A model generated the notes under the pieces. The model did no database searches. It saw nothing but the letters and a program-made list of their open reading frames with translations, and was not told the origin of the DNA. This document shows, piece after piece, positions 25,840 through 34,864 of a DNA stretch of 47,800 nt. Source of the stretch: Caldisericaceae bacterium. Its GTDB lineage: Bacteria; Caldisericota; Caldisericia; Caldisericales; Caldisericaceae. The DNA is taken from the NCBI GenBank assembly GCA_027023025.1, contig JALVXB010000011.1, positions 1 through 47,800 on the forward strand. Reading direction: 5' to 3'. Position numbers and translations under genes: made by a program. Numbering within the stretch: the first letter of the stretch is position 1; each line of letters starts with the position of its first letter.

Positions 25840-27865
25840 GAATCCACCTCTTTCCGTAACGCACTCTTATTACCTCAGGGATAAGATAAAATTCTTTCAC
25901 TATTTCTCTTAACATTTTAGGGCCGTTTACGACGACGGAAAAACGAATGTACGCCTGAGAATATCCGTGCTTTTTCTTCCCTTTTCGCTCAGAAGAATGG
26001 AAGTTATTTATGTTTACCTCTTTTTCTGCAGTAATTCCGGAAAGCCTATAGAGAATGCCTGGCACATCCCATGCGATGATCCTGAAGTTTACGAGCAGTT
26101 TTCCCTTTCTCTTTTTACGCCACTCGGCAGGCATAATTTTCCCCCCGCGCTCTGCAATTACCTTCACATTTGGACAATCTGCACGGTGTATCTTTATACC
26201 ACGCCCCCGTGTTATATACCCCACGATGCGATCAGGATATTCGGGCATACAACACTTTGCAATAGAGATTTTTACACCGTGAAGATTTGGCACGACGGGA
26301 ATAAAACTCCCCTCTTCAGATGTTTTCTTAGGAAGCACTTTTTGCTGAGGCACCTGGGGCTTTTCTTCTTCCTTTTTCTCCTCTTTTTTGCTTGCTTCGA
26401 GGAGTTTTTCCTTTTTTCTGAAGTACGCCTTTATCTTTGAGCGAGCAGAGCCGGACTTTACGAACTTAAGCCAGTCAGGGCTTGGTGCCTTTGGCCCTTT
26501 CGTCGTAATGATCTCCACGCGGTCGCCCGTTTTTAACTTCGTGTCAAGTGGTACGATACGGCCGTTAACCTTTGCCCCTATACACCTGTGACCCACTTCA
26601 GTGTGAATTCTGTAAGCAAAGTCGACAGGCGTTGCGCCCACAGGCAAGTCTATTACCTCACCTTTCGGTGTGAAGACGAGCACCTCTTCGCTAAAGAGGT
26701 CCCGTTTTACCCGCTCGACGAATTCGCTGGTAGAGCGCATCTCTTTTTGCCACTCAATTAGTTCCCTGAGCCATGCAAACTGTTTCTCGTACTTATCGTC
26801 TAACTTTACGCCCTCTTTGTACTTCCAGTGGGCAGCAATACCTATTTCGTCGCGCTGGTGCATTTCGTAGGTGCGGATCTGTATTTCCATCGGCTCTCCG
26901 CTCTTCGTGATAACCGTCGTGTGGAGGGACTGGTAGAGGTTCGGCTTTGGCATCGCAATGTAGTCTTTTATGCGCCCGGGGATAGGCGTGTAGTAGTTGT
27001 TCACTATGCCAAGCACCTGATAGCAGGTAGGTATGTCTGAAACGATAATACGCATTGCAGTAAGGTCGTAGATCTCCTCAAAATCTTTTTTGTCACGAAG
27101 CATTTTTCTGTATATGCTGTAAAGGTTCTTTGGCCTGCCGGAGATTTCTGCACTGATCCCATTTTTCTTCATCAGTTCTTTTAACTCTTCCATAACCTGC
27201 TTTATCAGCGCTTCCCTTTCTCTGCGCTTTTTGGACACTTTCCTTGCAAGTTCGTAGTAGCGGTCTGGTTCAAGATACCTGAAACTCAAATCTTCCAATT
27301 CCCACTTCATCGTATACATCCCCAGACGGTGGGCAAGCGGAACATATATGTCCATTGTTTCCTTTGCAATTCTCTGTTGCTTGTCAGGGGGAAATACGCC
27401 GAGCGTCCGCATATTGTGCAGCCTGTCAGCAAGCTTGATCACGACGACGCGGATGTCTGACGCCATTGCAAGGAGCATCTTGCGTAGATTCTCCAACTTT
27501 GCTTCTTCTGACGAAACATTTTTTATGTACTTTAACTTTGTGACGCCTTTTACGAGGAATAAGACGCTTTCGCCAAACCGCTCCTTTATCTCTTCTTCAC
27601 TCGTGTCCGTATCTTCAAGGACATCGTGGAGTAGTGCAGCAATGTAGGTTTCGTAATCGACACTTATGTCAGAGAGAATCAAGGCAACATTGAGGGGATG
27701 TATAATGTAAGGCTCGCCGCTCTCCCGTTTCTGGTCTTTGTGCTTTTCTTTCGCAAATTCGTATGCTTCCTTAATTAACGAAATCTCCCCTTGCGTGAGC
27801 TTCGAGGAGATTCGCGTCATTAACTCTTCGTAGAGTCTTTTTTCTTCCAAATTAGTCGAAGTCAA
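25766..27865 (-). CDS. relA: Bifunctional (p)ppGpp synthetase/hydrolase (RSH)
   Basis: The 699-residue protein has the full long-RSH order: HD hydrolase (HPLNVALILSD, LLHDVLEDT, residues about 55-90), synthetase (RIIVSDIPTCYQVLG, PGRIKDYIAMPKPNLYQSLH, EIQIRTYEMH, about 240-360), TGS (VLVFTPKGEVIDLPVGATP), a zinc-finger/helical part with the CCMPEYPDRIVGYITRGRGI motif, and a C-terminal ACT domain. The HD motif is intact, so it probably both makes and breaks the alarmone. The frame starts with TTG 27865, overlapping the apt stop by 14 bases; TTG 27850, just after that stop, is equally possible, and neither has a good ribosome site. The last 25 residues are a Ser/Glu/Asp/Gly-rich tail encoded where dtd overlaps. 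Confidence 0.95.
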   Translation of the reverse strand: MTSTNLEEKRLYEELMTRISSKLTQGEISLIKEAYEFAKEKHKDQKRESGEPYIIHPLNVALILSDISVDYETYIAALLHDVLEDTDTSEEEIKERFGESVLFLVKGVTKLKYIKNVSSEEAKLENLRKMLLAMASDIRVVVIKLADRLHNMRTLGVFPPDKQQRIAKETMDIYVPLAHRLGMYTMKWELEDLSFRYLEPDRYYELARKVSKKRREREALIKQVMEELKELMKKNGISAEISGRPKNLYSIYRKMLRDKKDFEEIYDLTAMRIIVSDIPTCYQVLGIVNNYYTPIPGRIKDYIAMPKPNLYQSLHTTVITKSGEPMEIQIRTYEMHQRDEIGIAAHWKYKEGVKLDDKYEKQFAWLRELIEWQKEMRSTSEFVERVKRDLFSEEVLVFTPKGEVIDLPVGATPVDFAYRIHTEVGHRCIGAKVNGRIVPLDTKLKTGDRVEIITTKGPKAPSPDWLKFVKSGSARSKIKAYFRKKEKLLEASKKEEKKEEEKPQVPQQKVLPKKTSEEGSFIPVVPNLHGVKISIAKCCMPEYPDRIVGYITRGRGIKIHRADCPNVKVIAERGGKIMPAEWRKKRKGKLLVNFRIIAWDVPGILYRLSGITAEKEVNINNFHSSERKGKKKHGYSQAYIRFSVVVNGPKMLREIVKEFYLIPEVIRVRYGKRWIHEDSDSEGNESTGNDQGQSTLTDK

Positions 27866-28367
27866 TCAACGAGAAGATGTCGTATTTTTTTAACTTCTCC
27901 GCTCCTTTCAAACCTTTCAGTACGATGACGAAGCCCCATCCTACGATGTCACCGCCGAGTTGCTCTATAAGTTCTGATGCAGCGTGTGCAGTTCCGCCAG
28001 TTGCAAGAAGGTCGTCAATCATAAGCACTTTTTCACCTTTTTTAACGGCGTCTTTGTGTACTTCAAGAATCGACATCCCGTATTCAAGCTGATATTCTTT
28101 TCTTACCACTTCAAAGGGAAGTTTGCCCGGTTTTCTTATCGGGACAAAACCCACGCCTAATTCCGCTGCAACAGGCGCACCTATAATGAAACCGCGTGCC
28201 TCAATGCCTGCAACTTTTTCTATACCTTTATCTTTGAAGTGCTCGGCAATTGCCTTTACGGCATACTTAAAGGCATCCTTATCCGCAAGTAGAGGAGTAA
28301 TGTCCCTGAACAAAATTCCTTTTTGAGGAAAGTCAGGTATGTCCCTAATGTACTTTTTCAAATCCAT
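27852..28367 (-). CDS. apt: Adenine phosphoribosyltransferase
   Basis: An upstream in-frame start exists at 28391, but ATG 28367 follows AAGGAGGCGAGAT and gives the normal APT start MDLKKYIRDIPDFPQKGI, 171 residues. The PRPP-binding motif VLMIDDLLATGGT is at residues 114-126, and ARGFIIGAPVAAELGVGFV precedes it. The enzyme salvages adenine to AMP. It heads the operon apt-relA-dtd, a common bacterial arrangement. Confidence 0.96.
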   Translation of the reverse strand: MDLKKYIRDIPDFPQKGILFRDITPLLADKDAFKYAVKAIAEHFKDKGIEKVAGIEARGFIIGAPVAAELGVGFVPIRKPGKLPFEVVRKEYQLEYGMSILEVHKDAVKKGEKVLMIDDLLATGGTAHAASELIEQLGGDIVGWGFVIVLKGLKGAEKLKKYDIFSLIDFD

Positions 28368-28396
28368 ATCTCGCCTCCTTAATTTATTCACATTAA

Positions 28397-28402
28397 ATTA
28401 TA
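28397..28402 (-). promoter_or_regulatory. -10 box of the apt operon
   Basis: On the minus strand a perfect TATAAT lies 30 bases before the apt ATG. The -35 position at 17 bases is only T-rich (TTTTTC), so the promoter may need help or be weak. Confidence 0.4.
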
Positions 28403-28487
28403 TCAAAAATCGCACAATAGAAAAATTGTAGTGTGCGCAAAACGAAACAAAATTGCGTATAATATTTTGGGAAATTTGAAAAAAATG

Positions 28488-28493
28488 TATAAT
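28488..28493 (+). promoter_or_regulatory. -10 box of treT
   Basis: TATAAT lies 20 bases before the chosen treT start and overlaps a spurious upstream ATG at 28492. A second TATAAT is at 28458-28463. Neither has a convincing -35 box. Confidence 0.4.
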
Positions 28494-28512
28494 GGAAGCG
28501 GAGGTGATAGAT

Positions 28513-29721
28513 ATGTTTCACGATCCCGAAAATTACAGAAAAATAGTGGGAGACAGCGTAATAGCAGAAATATACAAGAAAGCAAGAAAATTATACGGAA
28601 AGTACATACTTAATATAAATTCCACCTATCAGGGAGGCGGCGTCGCTGAGATTCTCTCTTCCCTCGTGCCTCTAATGAACAACACGGGCATAGACGCAGA
28701 GTGGAGGATCCTGCACGGAAATCCAGACTTTTTTACGGTGACGAAAAAGTTTCACAACGCACTTCAGGGTGCAAAAATTAACCTCACAGACCTGAAGAAA
28801 AAGTTATACACAGAAACAAACGGTGACTTTGCAATATACACGCACATAAAACACGACGCAGTGATGATCCACGACCCGCAGCCCCTGCCGCTGATCACAT
28901 TTTACAGGAAAAGGCAGCCGTGGATTTGGAGGTGCCACATTGACCTGACGGACCCTAACAAAGAAGTGTGGGATTACCTTAAGTCGTTCATTTTGCGCTA
29001 CGATGCAGTGATCGTTTCGATGGAGGAATACAAGAGAAATGACTTACCCGTTCAGCAGTTCGTCATACCGCCTGCAATTGACCCGCTCACACCGAAAAAT
29101 ATGCCGCTTCCGAAAGATACAATTGATAGGTTTTTAAAGAAATTCAACATCCCAAAAGACAAGCCACTAATCACGCAAATATCGAGATTCGACCCGTGGA
29201 AGGACCCGCTGGGCGTAATAGAAGTGTTCAAAAAAGTAAAAGAGGAAGTGGACGCGCGGCTCGTGCTTTGCGGCAGCATGGCATCTGACGACCCGGAAGG
29301 ATACGAAATTTACGACGAAGTGCAGAAAGCAGCAAAACCGCTCGTTGAAAAAGGCGACATTATACTGCTAACCACCGAAAACAACATTCTGGTAAATGTT
29401 TTGCAGCGTGTTTCCGATGTAATTCTGCAAAAGTCCACGCGCGAAGGGTTTGGGCTCACAGTGACAGAGGCACTCTGGAAAGGAACGCCCGTCGTTGCAT
29501 CCAATGTCGGAGGAATAAAACTGCAGATAAAAAACGGGTGGAACGGTTTCTTGCTTGACCCTAAAGACTACGACGGATTTGCAAAAAAGATTATAGAAAT
29601 TCTAAAAGACGAGGAACTTGCACGCACACTGGGAAAGAACGGAACAGAATATGTAAGAAAGAACTTCCTTATTACGCGGCTGCTTATCCAGCACCTCGAC
29701 CTTCTCAACGAAATTCTGTAA
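28513..29721 (+). CDS. treT: Trehalose glycosyltransferring synthase (GT4)
   Basis: The longest frame opens at ATG 28492, but that codon overlaps the -10 box and GGAGGTGAT lies seven bases before ATG 28513, so I use the latter (402 residues). The GT-B fold is clear: N-terminal STYQGGGVAEILSSLVPLMN, acceptor/donor loops HGNPDFF and IHDPQPLPLI, and the C-terminal glycogen-synthase-like block KSTREGFGLTVTEALWKGTPV, whose glutamates bind the sugar nucleotide. This arrangement matches TreT, which reversibly makes trehalose from glucose and a nucleotide-glucose. The nearby sugar importer (33030-36164) suggests that imported trehalose could be split by TreT to feed metabolism. It is divergent from apt and ends in a strong terminator. 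Trehalose phosphorylase or another GT4 enzyme is the main alternative. Confidence 0.85.
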   Translation: MFHDPENYRKIVGDSVIAEIYKKARKLYGKYILNINSTYQGGGVAEILSSLVPLMNNTGIDAEWRILHGNPDFFTVTKKFHNALQGAKINLTDLKKKLYTETNGDFAIYTHIKHDAVMIHDPQPLPLITFYRKRQPWIWRCHIDLTDPNKEVWDYLKSFILRYDAVIVSMEEYKRNDLPVQQFVIPPAIDPLTPKNMPLPKDTIDRFLKKFNIPKDKPLITQISRFDPWKDPLGVIEVFKKVKEEVDARLVLCGSMASDDPEGYEIYDEVQKAAKPLVEKGDIILLTTENNILVNVLQRVSDVILQKSTREGFGLTVTEALWKGTPVVASNVGGIKLQIKNGWNGFLLDPKDYDGFAKKIIEILKDEELARTLGKNGTEYVRKNFLITRLLIQHLDLLNEIL

Positions 29722-29739
29722 AGGCAATATAACCTTCGT

Positions 29740-29776
29740 AAAGCGGCAGTATACAAACACACTGCCGCTTTTTTAT
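29740..29776 (+). terminator. Intrinsic terminator after treT
   Basis: AAAGCGGCAGT and ACTGCCGCTTT form an 11-bp perfect stem with a ten-base loop, followed by TTTTATTTT. Confidence 0.9.
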
Positions 29777-29797
29777 TTTCACGGCTTCGCAATTAAA

Positions 29798-29826
29798 TTT
29801 TTACTCTTAAATAAAATCAGTATAAT
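29798..29826 (+). promoter_or_regulatory. Promoter of the ATPase-pcp pair
   Basis: A perfect TATAAT at 29821-29826 lies 22 bases before the ATG. The -35 position at 17 bases is TTTTTA, a weak match. Confidence 0.45.
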
Positions 29827-29848
29827 GTAATCAAAAAAGGAGAAGTGT

Positions 29849-32161
29849 ATGGATACGAAAAGAGACCTTTACATAGGAAAAACCGTTGACCCCAAAACTT
29901 TTGAGGTAAAGGACAAATTTTTCTACAAAACGAAAGACCTATCCACGCACGAGGTAATCGTCGGAATGACGGGCTCAGGAAAAACGGGAATGGCAATCGT
30001 CACGCTGGAAGAAGCGATTCTCGACGGCATCCCTGTGCTCGCGATTGACCCTAAAGGCGACCTTACGAATTTGCTTCTCACATTCCCCTCACTCAGCGCA
30101 GAGGAATTTAAGCCCTGGATAGACAAAGACGAAGCGGAGCGCAAAGGAATGAGCGTGGATATGTACGCCGAAAATGTTGCAAACAAGTGGAGGAAAGGGC
30201 TTGCAAGTTACGACATCGGGCCAGAGCGTCTGCAAAAACTGAAAGATGCAGCAGACTACAGAATTTTTACTCCTGGCTCGACATCCGGGCTTCCCGTAAG
30301 CGTACTGCAGGGTTTCAAAAAACCGAACGCCGCGCTTGACGAAGAAGAAGTTGCAGAAAAAGTTAAGGGTATAACGAGCGCCGTATTGGGGCTTATAGGT
30401 ATCCAGGCAGACCCCGTAAAAAGCAGAGAGCACATTTTGATTTCAACGATCATAAACAACGCCTGGAATAAAGGCAAGGACATTTCAATAGAAGACCTTA
30501 TTATGCAAATCCAGAAACCGCCTTTCAAAAAGTTGGGCGTATTTTCCGTGGACTCCTTCTTTCCCAAAAAAGACAGGCTGGAACTTGCAATGCAGATAAA
30601 CGCACTTATTGCATCTCCGTCTTTCCAGACCTGGTTAAACGGCGCACCAATGGACATTGACTACTTCATAAAGAGCGGCGATAAAAGTGGGGTTTCCATT
30701 TTTTACATCGCGCACCTATCAGAGAGCGAAAGAATGTTCTTCGTCACACTATTTTTGCAGGAACTCCTCTCGTGGATGAGGATGCAACCAGGAACGGATA
30801 CGCCAAGACTGATACTTTACTTTGACGAAATTTTCGGGTACTTCCCCCCATATCCAAAAGACCCGCCCTCAAAACATGCGTTACTCACTCTAATGAAACA
30901 GGCGAGGGCATTCGGCATATCCGTCATACTTGCAACGCAAAACCCTGTGGACATCGACTACAAAGGGCTTACGAACGCAGGCACATGGCTTATTGGAAAA
31001 CTTCAGCAGGAAAACGATAAAGAACGTGTGCTCTCAGGGTTAGAAGGTACGATGCAGGAAAACGGCGAAGTACTGGATAAAAGGTTTTTCAGCGACATAC
31101 TGGGAAAACTACAGCCCCGTACATTCTTGCTTCACAATGTCCACGCAGACGCACCCGTTTTAATCACTTCAAGGTGGGCAATGAACTACCTGCGTGGCCC
31201 ACTCACAAAAATGCAGATAGAAACGCTAATGAAAGATAAAAAGCAGAATTTAGGCGCAGCAGAAACGGTCACCACTACAAAAGCAAACGAGGGACAGTAC
31301 TTGCCTGACTTTCCAGAAGATGTGCCGGTCCTGTTTGAGCGCAATCACGGAGAAGGGCCGTACATGCCGTACATTTACGGTGAAGTGGAATCGCTTTACC
31401 AGAACGACAAAGCGAACCTGTACCTTGAGAAAACATTCAGACTCGTTGCAAAGGCAGACAGCAACATTATAAACATAGAAAATCTCATAGAAGAAGTGGA
31501 CAAGCCTCCTATTACAGATTCCCGCCCAAAACCCAACGCGACATTTGGTGATGTACCGGGTTACTTACTTAAAAAGCAGTCTTACTCAAAACTGAAAAAT
31601 ACCTTCAAGCGGTTCGTAAAAGGGAATGAAATAAAACTTTACTACAGCCCGTTTTTCAAAGAGTACAGCAAAAACGGAGAAAGCAAAGAAGAGTTCATTG
31701 CACGCCTTTCAAACAGGCTAACCGAAGTGCTGGAAGATGCGCTGGACAAAATAAAGGAAAAGTACGAAACGAAAATCGAACGCGCAGAGGATAAGATTAC
31801 GACGGTAAAAGGAAGGCTTGCAGATGCAGAGGCAGCACTCAGGGCAATTACACAGCAAACGGGCATCGACATTGGGGCAGGCGTACTTTCCGCACTGATG
31901 GGAAGAAGCGTAAGGGGTAGTATAAGCCGCGCAGCCCGCACGACGACGCGTAGGAAAAGAGCGCAGCTTAAAATAGACAAGGCAAAGGAGGACCTTAAAA
32001 AAGCGGAAGAAAAGTTAGAAGCCCTTAAAGCAGAAATGGAGGAAAAACTCAAAGAAAAAGAAGAGGAATTAAAGCAGAAGTCCCTTACAGTTGTAGAAAA
32101 GGCAGTAAGGCCAAAAGCATCGTCCGTCGTCGTAAAGTATGTAGGAATTTTGTTCAGGTAA
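29849..32161 (+). CDS. HerA/DUF87-like ATPase with C-terminal coiled coil
   Basis: The 770-residue protein begins with a strand-rich HAS-barrel-like part and Walker A GMTGSGKT (residues 39-46). Walker B lies in RLILYFDEIFGYF (about 320), and an arginine-finger-like ATQNPVDIDYKGLTNAGTW region comes after it, as in the FtsK/HerA superfamily. From about residue 610 to 750 there is a long charged helical coiled coil broken by a small Gly/Arg patch. No nuclease such as NurA lies beside it, so a HerA-NurA end-resection pair is not supported. Function in DNA handling or as a membrane/complex motor is unknown. The start has GGAGAAG upstream; pcp follows nine bases later, in the same operon. Confidence 0.8.
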   Translation: MDTKRDLYIGKTVDPKTFEVKDKFFYKTKDLSTHEVIVGMTGSGKTGMAIVTLEEAILDGIPVLAIDPKGDLTNLLLTFPSLSAEEFKPWIDKDEAERKGMSVDMYAENVANKWRKGLASYDIGPERLQKLKDAADYRIFTPGSTSGLPVSVLQGFKKPNAALDEEEVAEKVKGITSAVLGLIGIQADPVKSREHILISTIINNAWNKGKDISIEDLIMQIQKPPFKKLGVFSVDSFFPKKDRLELAMQINALIASPSFQTWLNGAPMDIDYFIKSGDKSGVSIFYIAHLSESERMFFVTLFLQELLSWMRMQPGTDTPRLILYFDEIFGYFPPYPKDPPSKHALLTLMKQARAFGISVILATQNPVDIDYKGLTNAGTWLIGKLQQENDKERVLSGLEGTMQENGEVLDKRFFSDILGKLQPRTFLLHNVHADAPVLITSRWAMNYLRGPLTKMQIETLMKDKKQNLGAAETVTTTKANEGQYLPDFPEDVPVLFERNHGEGPYMPYIYGEVESLYQNDKANLYLEKTFRLVAKADSNIINIENLIEEVDKPPITDSRPKPNATFGDVPGYLLKKQSYSKLKNTFKRFVKGNEIKLYYSPFFKEYSKNGESKEEFIARLSNRLTEVLEDALDKIKEKYETKIERAEDKITTVKGRLADAEAALRAITQQTGIDIGAGVLSALMGRSVRGSISRAARTTTRRKRAQLKIDKAKEDLKKAEEKLEALKAEMEEKLKEKEEELKQKSLTVVEKAVRPKASSVVVKYVGILFR

Positions 32162-32170
32162 CTTACAGAA

Positions 32171-32773
32171 GTGAAAGTACTCGTTACTGCATTTGAACCG
32201 TTCAATAAAGAAAAAATAAACGCATCACAGGAAGTGCTGAAAAATTTGCCCGACTTTAACGGCGTGCAAAAAATTGTTCTTCCGGTCGTTTTTAACGAGT
32301 GCTTTCAAGAAGTGCACGAACTAATGGAAAATGCACTCTTCGACTACATCTTGATGCTTGGGGAAAGCGGAGGGAGAACTTCCGTTTCTCTTGAGCGCAT
32401 TGCAGTAAACCTTGCAGACGCAAGCATTCCTGACAACAAAGGAAGTGTACCGCACGGAGAAAAGATTTTCTCTGACGGGGAGAACGCGTACTTTACCACA
32501 TTAAACTTAAAAACTGCAAAAGACGCACTGAACGAAAACGGCATTCCCGTACAGATTTCAAATTATGCAGGGCTATATGTGTGCAACAACTTATTTTACG
32601 GAGTAATGTATTACATTGACAAGCACGATCTAAAAACAAAAGCGGGGTTTATGCACATACCGTTTCTGGAAAAACAAACTGTGCATAAGCCACACATTGC
32701 TTCCATTTCTCTTCAAAGTGCCGTTTCCGCAGTAAGTACGCTGATAGCGCTTATGGAGAAAGGAGTACTATAA
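32171..32773 (+). CDS. pcp: Pyroglutamyl-peptidase I
   Basis: The 200-residue cytosolic cysteine peptidase has the whole triad: E75 in SLERIAVN, C138 in AGLYVCNNLFY and H162 in GFMHIPF. It removes N-terminal pyroglutamate from peptides, in line with a peptide-fermenting life. The start is GTG 32171, nine bases after the ATPase gene. The 3' end overlaps the convergent GH15 relic by six bases. Confidence 0.94.
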   Translation: MKVLVTAFEPFNKEKINASQEVLKNLPDFNGVQKIVLPVVFNECFQEVHELMENALFDYILMLGESGGRTSVSLERIAVNLADASIPDNKGSVPHGEKIFSDGENAYFTTLNLKTAKDALNENGIPVQISNYAGLYVCNNLFYGVMYYIDKHDLKTKAGFMHIPFLEKQTVHKPHIASISLQSAVSAVSTLIALMEKGVL

Positions 32774-32932
32774 AGTAAACGGCCTTTTCCTGAAAAGTGC
32801 ATCTTCTAAAAGCATAAAAACAGCGTGGATACAGGGCAGCGGGGTTATAGATTCCGTCGGTGTGCCATCCTCAAACACCTGCTCGGGCAAGAGATTTGTT
32901 TTACTTGCAAAACACTTTACCGCCGAAAGTTA
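32768..32932 (-). pseudogene. Relic of a GH15-family glycosidase (C-terminal fragment)
   Basis: On the minus strand a stop-to-stop frame encodes 53 residues containing LLPEQVFEDGTP and TPLPCIHAVFMLLEDALF. This is the expected C-terminal block of GH15 glucoamylase/trehalase enzymes (usually LLPEQ-x-x-D...TPL-x-W-S-H-A-x-F). Conserved Trp and Ser positions have become Cys and Ile. There is no start codon, an in-frame TAA lies at 32932-32930, and further degenerate sequence continues up to malG at 33030. The enzyme would have been encoded directly behind the importer genes and probably hydrolysed the imported sugar. Assignment is from motif memory, not from an alignment. Confidence 0.65.
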
Positions 32933-33029
32933 GCAGGTGTTAAAATTCTGTTCCCCATTTTCAAACAAACCGCGCCGTACCGCAAGTGGCAGTTACGCTC
33001 CACCTTGCACACTGTACCAATGCGAAAAC

Positions 33030-33890
33030 TTACCCTTTAACTCCACCGAGAGTAAGACCGGATACGATGTACTTCTGCAAAAGGAACCAGATGATTATGA
33101 TCGGAAGAGAAACTAAAATGGAGAACGCAGCGAAGTTAGACCACGGCGTATTCCACTGGCCCACCATATTGTAAAGCGTCATTGCAAGCGTAAAACTCTT
33201 TGGTTTTGTAAGGAAAGTCCAGGCAAGCATCCACTCCGTCCATCCGTTCATAAATCCAAAAAGCACAGTAACTGCTATTGCAGGAACGGATAACGGCAAA
33301 ATAACCCTGAAGAACGCAGAATTCCGGTCGCACCCGTCAACGAGCGCAGCTTCTTCTAATTCTTTTGGCACTGTGTCAAAGTACCCCTTTAAGTTCCAGA
33401 TTGCAAAGGGAAGAGAGCTTGATGTATAAGCAAAAACGAGCCCCCATAGAGAATCTCTGATGTGTAAAAAAGTCAAAATAACGAACAGAGGTGCAAGTGT
33501 TGCACTTGCAGGCAGCATAAACACGACGAGGAAACTCAGCATGCCCGCTTTTCTACCGGGAAACTTAAAGCGCGAGAAGGCATAAGCAGCCGTTGCACCA
33601 AATAGTACGGATAAGAGCGCCGTGCCACCTGCAACGAGTAAACTATTCCACAATAGGCGCACAAATGAAACATTTGCACCCTGATAGGGATGTTTTAGCA
33701 CTCGAAGATATGCTGCAAGCGATGCACCAGGAGGAATCAGGGTAAGTGTCGTTGGTTTGGAAATGTTTCTTGGGTCAAGAGACATTGAAATGATCCACAG
33801 CACCGGAAATATTGCAACGAAAATCCAGAACCACACATAAGCGTGCAGGTAAAGGTGCTTTAAGCGTACGATAAGTTTTCTCTTGCTCAT
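33030..33890 (-). CDS. malG: Sugar ABC transporter permease (MalG type)
   Basis: The 286-residue inner-membrane protein has six spans and the EAA loop EEAALVDGCDRNSAFFRVILPLSVP (about residues 185-210), which contacts the ATPase. MalG-type features include the long first periplasmic loop and the end typical of CUT1 permeases. The ATG overlaps the malF stop in ATGA. No MalK ATPase gene is present in the window, so a shared ATPase must be encoded elsewhere. The substrate is probably trehalose or maltose, because treT lies 3.3 kb away; that is inference. Confidence 0.9.
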   Translation of the reverse strand: MSKRKLIVRLKHLYLHAYVWFWIFVAIFPVLWIISMSLDPRNISKPTTLTLIPPGASLAAYLRVLKHPYQGANVSFVRLLWNSLLVAGGTALLSVLFGATAAYAFSRFKFPGRKAGMLSFLVVFMLPASATLAPLFVILTFLHIRDSLWGLVFAYTSSSLPFAIWNLKGYFDTVPKELEEAALVDGCDRNSAFFRVILPLSVPAIAVTVLFGFMNGWTEWMLAWTFLTKPKSFTLAMTLYNMVGQWNTPWSNFAAFSILVSLPIIIIWFLLQKYIVSGLTLGGVKG

Positions 33891-34852
33891 AACGCAGACT
33901 CCGTTGCTTTCGTTATTCTATTGGTAAACAGTGTAATTCCAAGCAGAATAAGGAAGACCACGAGCCCAAATGCACTTGCTATGCCAAACAGTCCGCCGGG
34001 GTTTACGAGTTTGTATGCCTGAGTTACGAGAATTTCCGTTTCACCCAACGGGCCACCGCCGCTTACGAGGTAAATAATGTTAAACTGGTTAAATGTCCAT
34101 ATCACGCCAAGCATTATGGCAGGCATCATTGCAAAGCGGATCAGCGGAAGAGTAATGTGGAAAAACTGTCCTGCTTCGCTTGCACCGTCAATGCGCGCTG
34201 CTTCGTAAAGTTCTTTTGGGATACTCTGAAGTGCACCGGTTGCAACGACCATCATAAACGGAAAACCAAGCCACACATTCGTAATGAGGTCTGCGTAAAA
34301 CGCATAAGGAAGAATAGACAAAAACTTGATCGGTGCATTGGGATTTGTAAGCCATGCAATGTTGTGCGGCAGGCCAAGTTTTGCAAGGAGTAAATTTACC
34401 GCACCAAACTGAGTGTCAAACATATTCCTCCAGATCAGCGCACTGATGTAAGAAGGAACGGCCCACGGAATAATAAGCAACGCCCTGTATAGTTTTTTGA
34501 GCGCAAATTTAGGCGTGTTTAGTGCCATTGCAAGGCTGATTCCAATCGTTACATGAAAAAATACATTTACGACCGTCCAGATTACATTAAAGCCAAGCGT
34601 ACGCCAGAAGTTAAAGTTCTCAAGAGGCACCTGATTTTTCAAGATCATAATAAAGTTTCTCAATCCAACGAAAGCAGGATGAGGGTTTTTCAAATTAACT
34701 ATAGAGAAGTTAGTAAATGCCATCCACACTTCGTAAACGATCGGATAAGCAGTAACAATTGCCATTACGAGTGCGGCTGGCAGGATGTACTTATACGCCA
34801 GTTTATTTCTTCTTATCTTCTCCCAGAGACCTATGTCAGAGTAATCTACCAT
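33887..34852 (-). CDS. malF: Sugar ABC transporter permease (MalF type)
   Basis: The product has six membrane spans and the EAA loop YEAARIDGASEAGQFFHITLPL, followed by NQFNIIYLVSGGGP, a MalF/CUT1 hallmark. The frame also offers a GTG at 34864, but ATG 34852 keeps the start clear of the hairpin between malE and malF and has a weak GTGGTTGAT upstream; the choice is uncertain. It forms the transmembrane channel with MalG. Confidence 0.9.
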   Translation of the reverse strand: MVDYSDIGLWEKIRRNKLAYKYILPAALVMAIVTAYPIVYEVWMAFTNFSIVNLKNPHPAFVGLRNFIMILKNQVPLENFNFWRTLGFNVIWTVVNVFFHVTIGISLAMALNTPKFALKKLYRALLIIPWAVPSYISALIWRNMFDTQFGAVNLLLAKLGLPHNIAWLTNPNAPIKFLSILPYAFYADLITNVWLGFPFMMVVATGALQSIPKELYEAARIDGASEAGQFFHITLPLIRFAMMPAIMLGVIWTFNQFNIIYLVSGGGPLGETEILVTQAYKLVNPGGLFGIASAFGLVVFLILLGITLFTNRITKATESAL

Positions 34853-34864
34853 TTTATCAACCAC

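Noticed and set aside
28492-28494. ATG as treT start
   Set aside because: It overlaps the TATAAT box and lacks a ribosome site; ATG 28513 has GGAGGTGAT.
32825-33040. Plus-strand frame of 71 codons
   Set aside because: Overlaps the GH15 relic, which explains the coding-like composition on the other strand.
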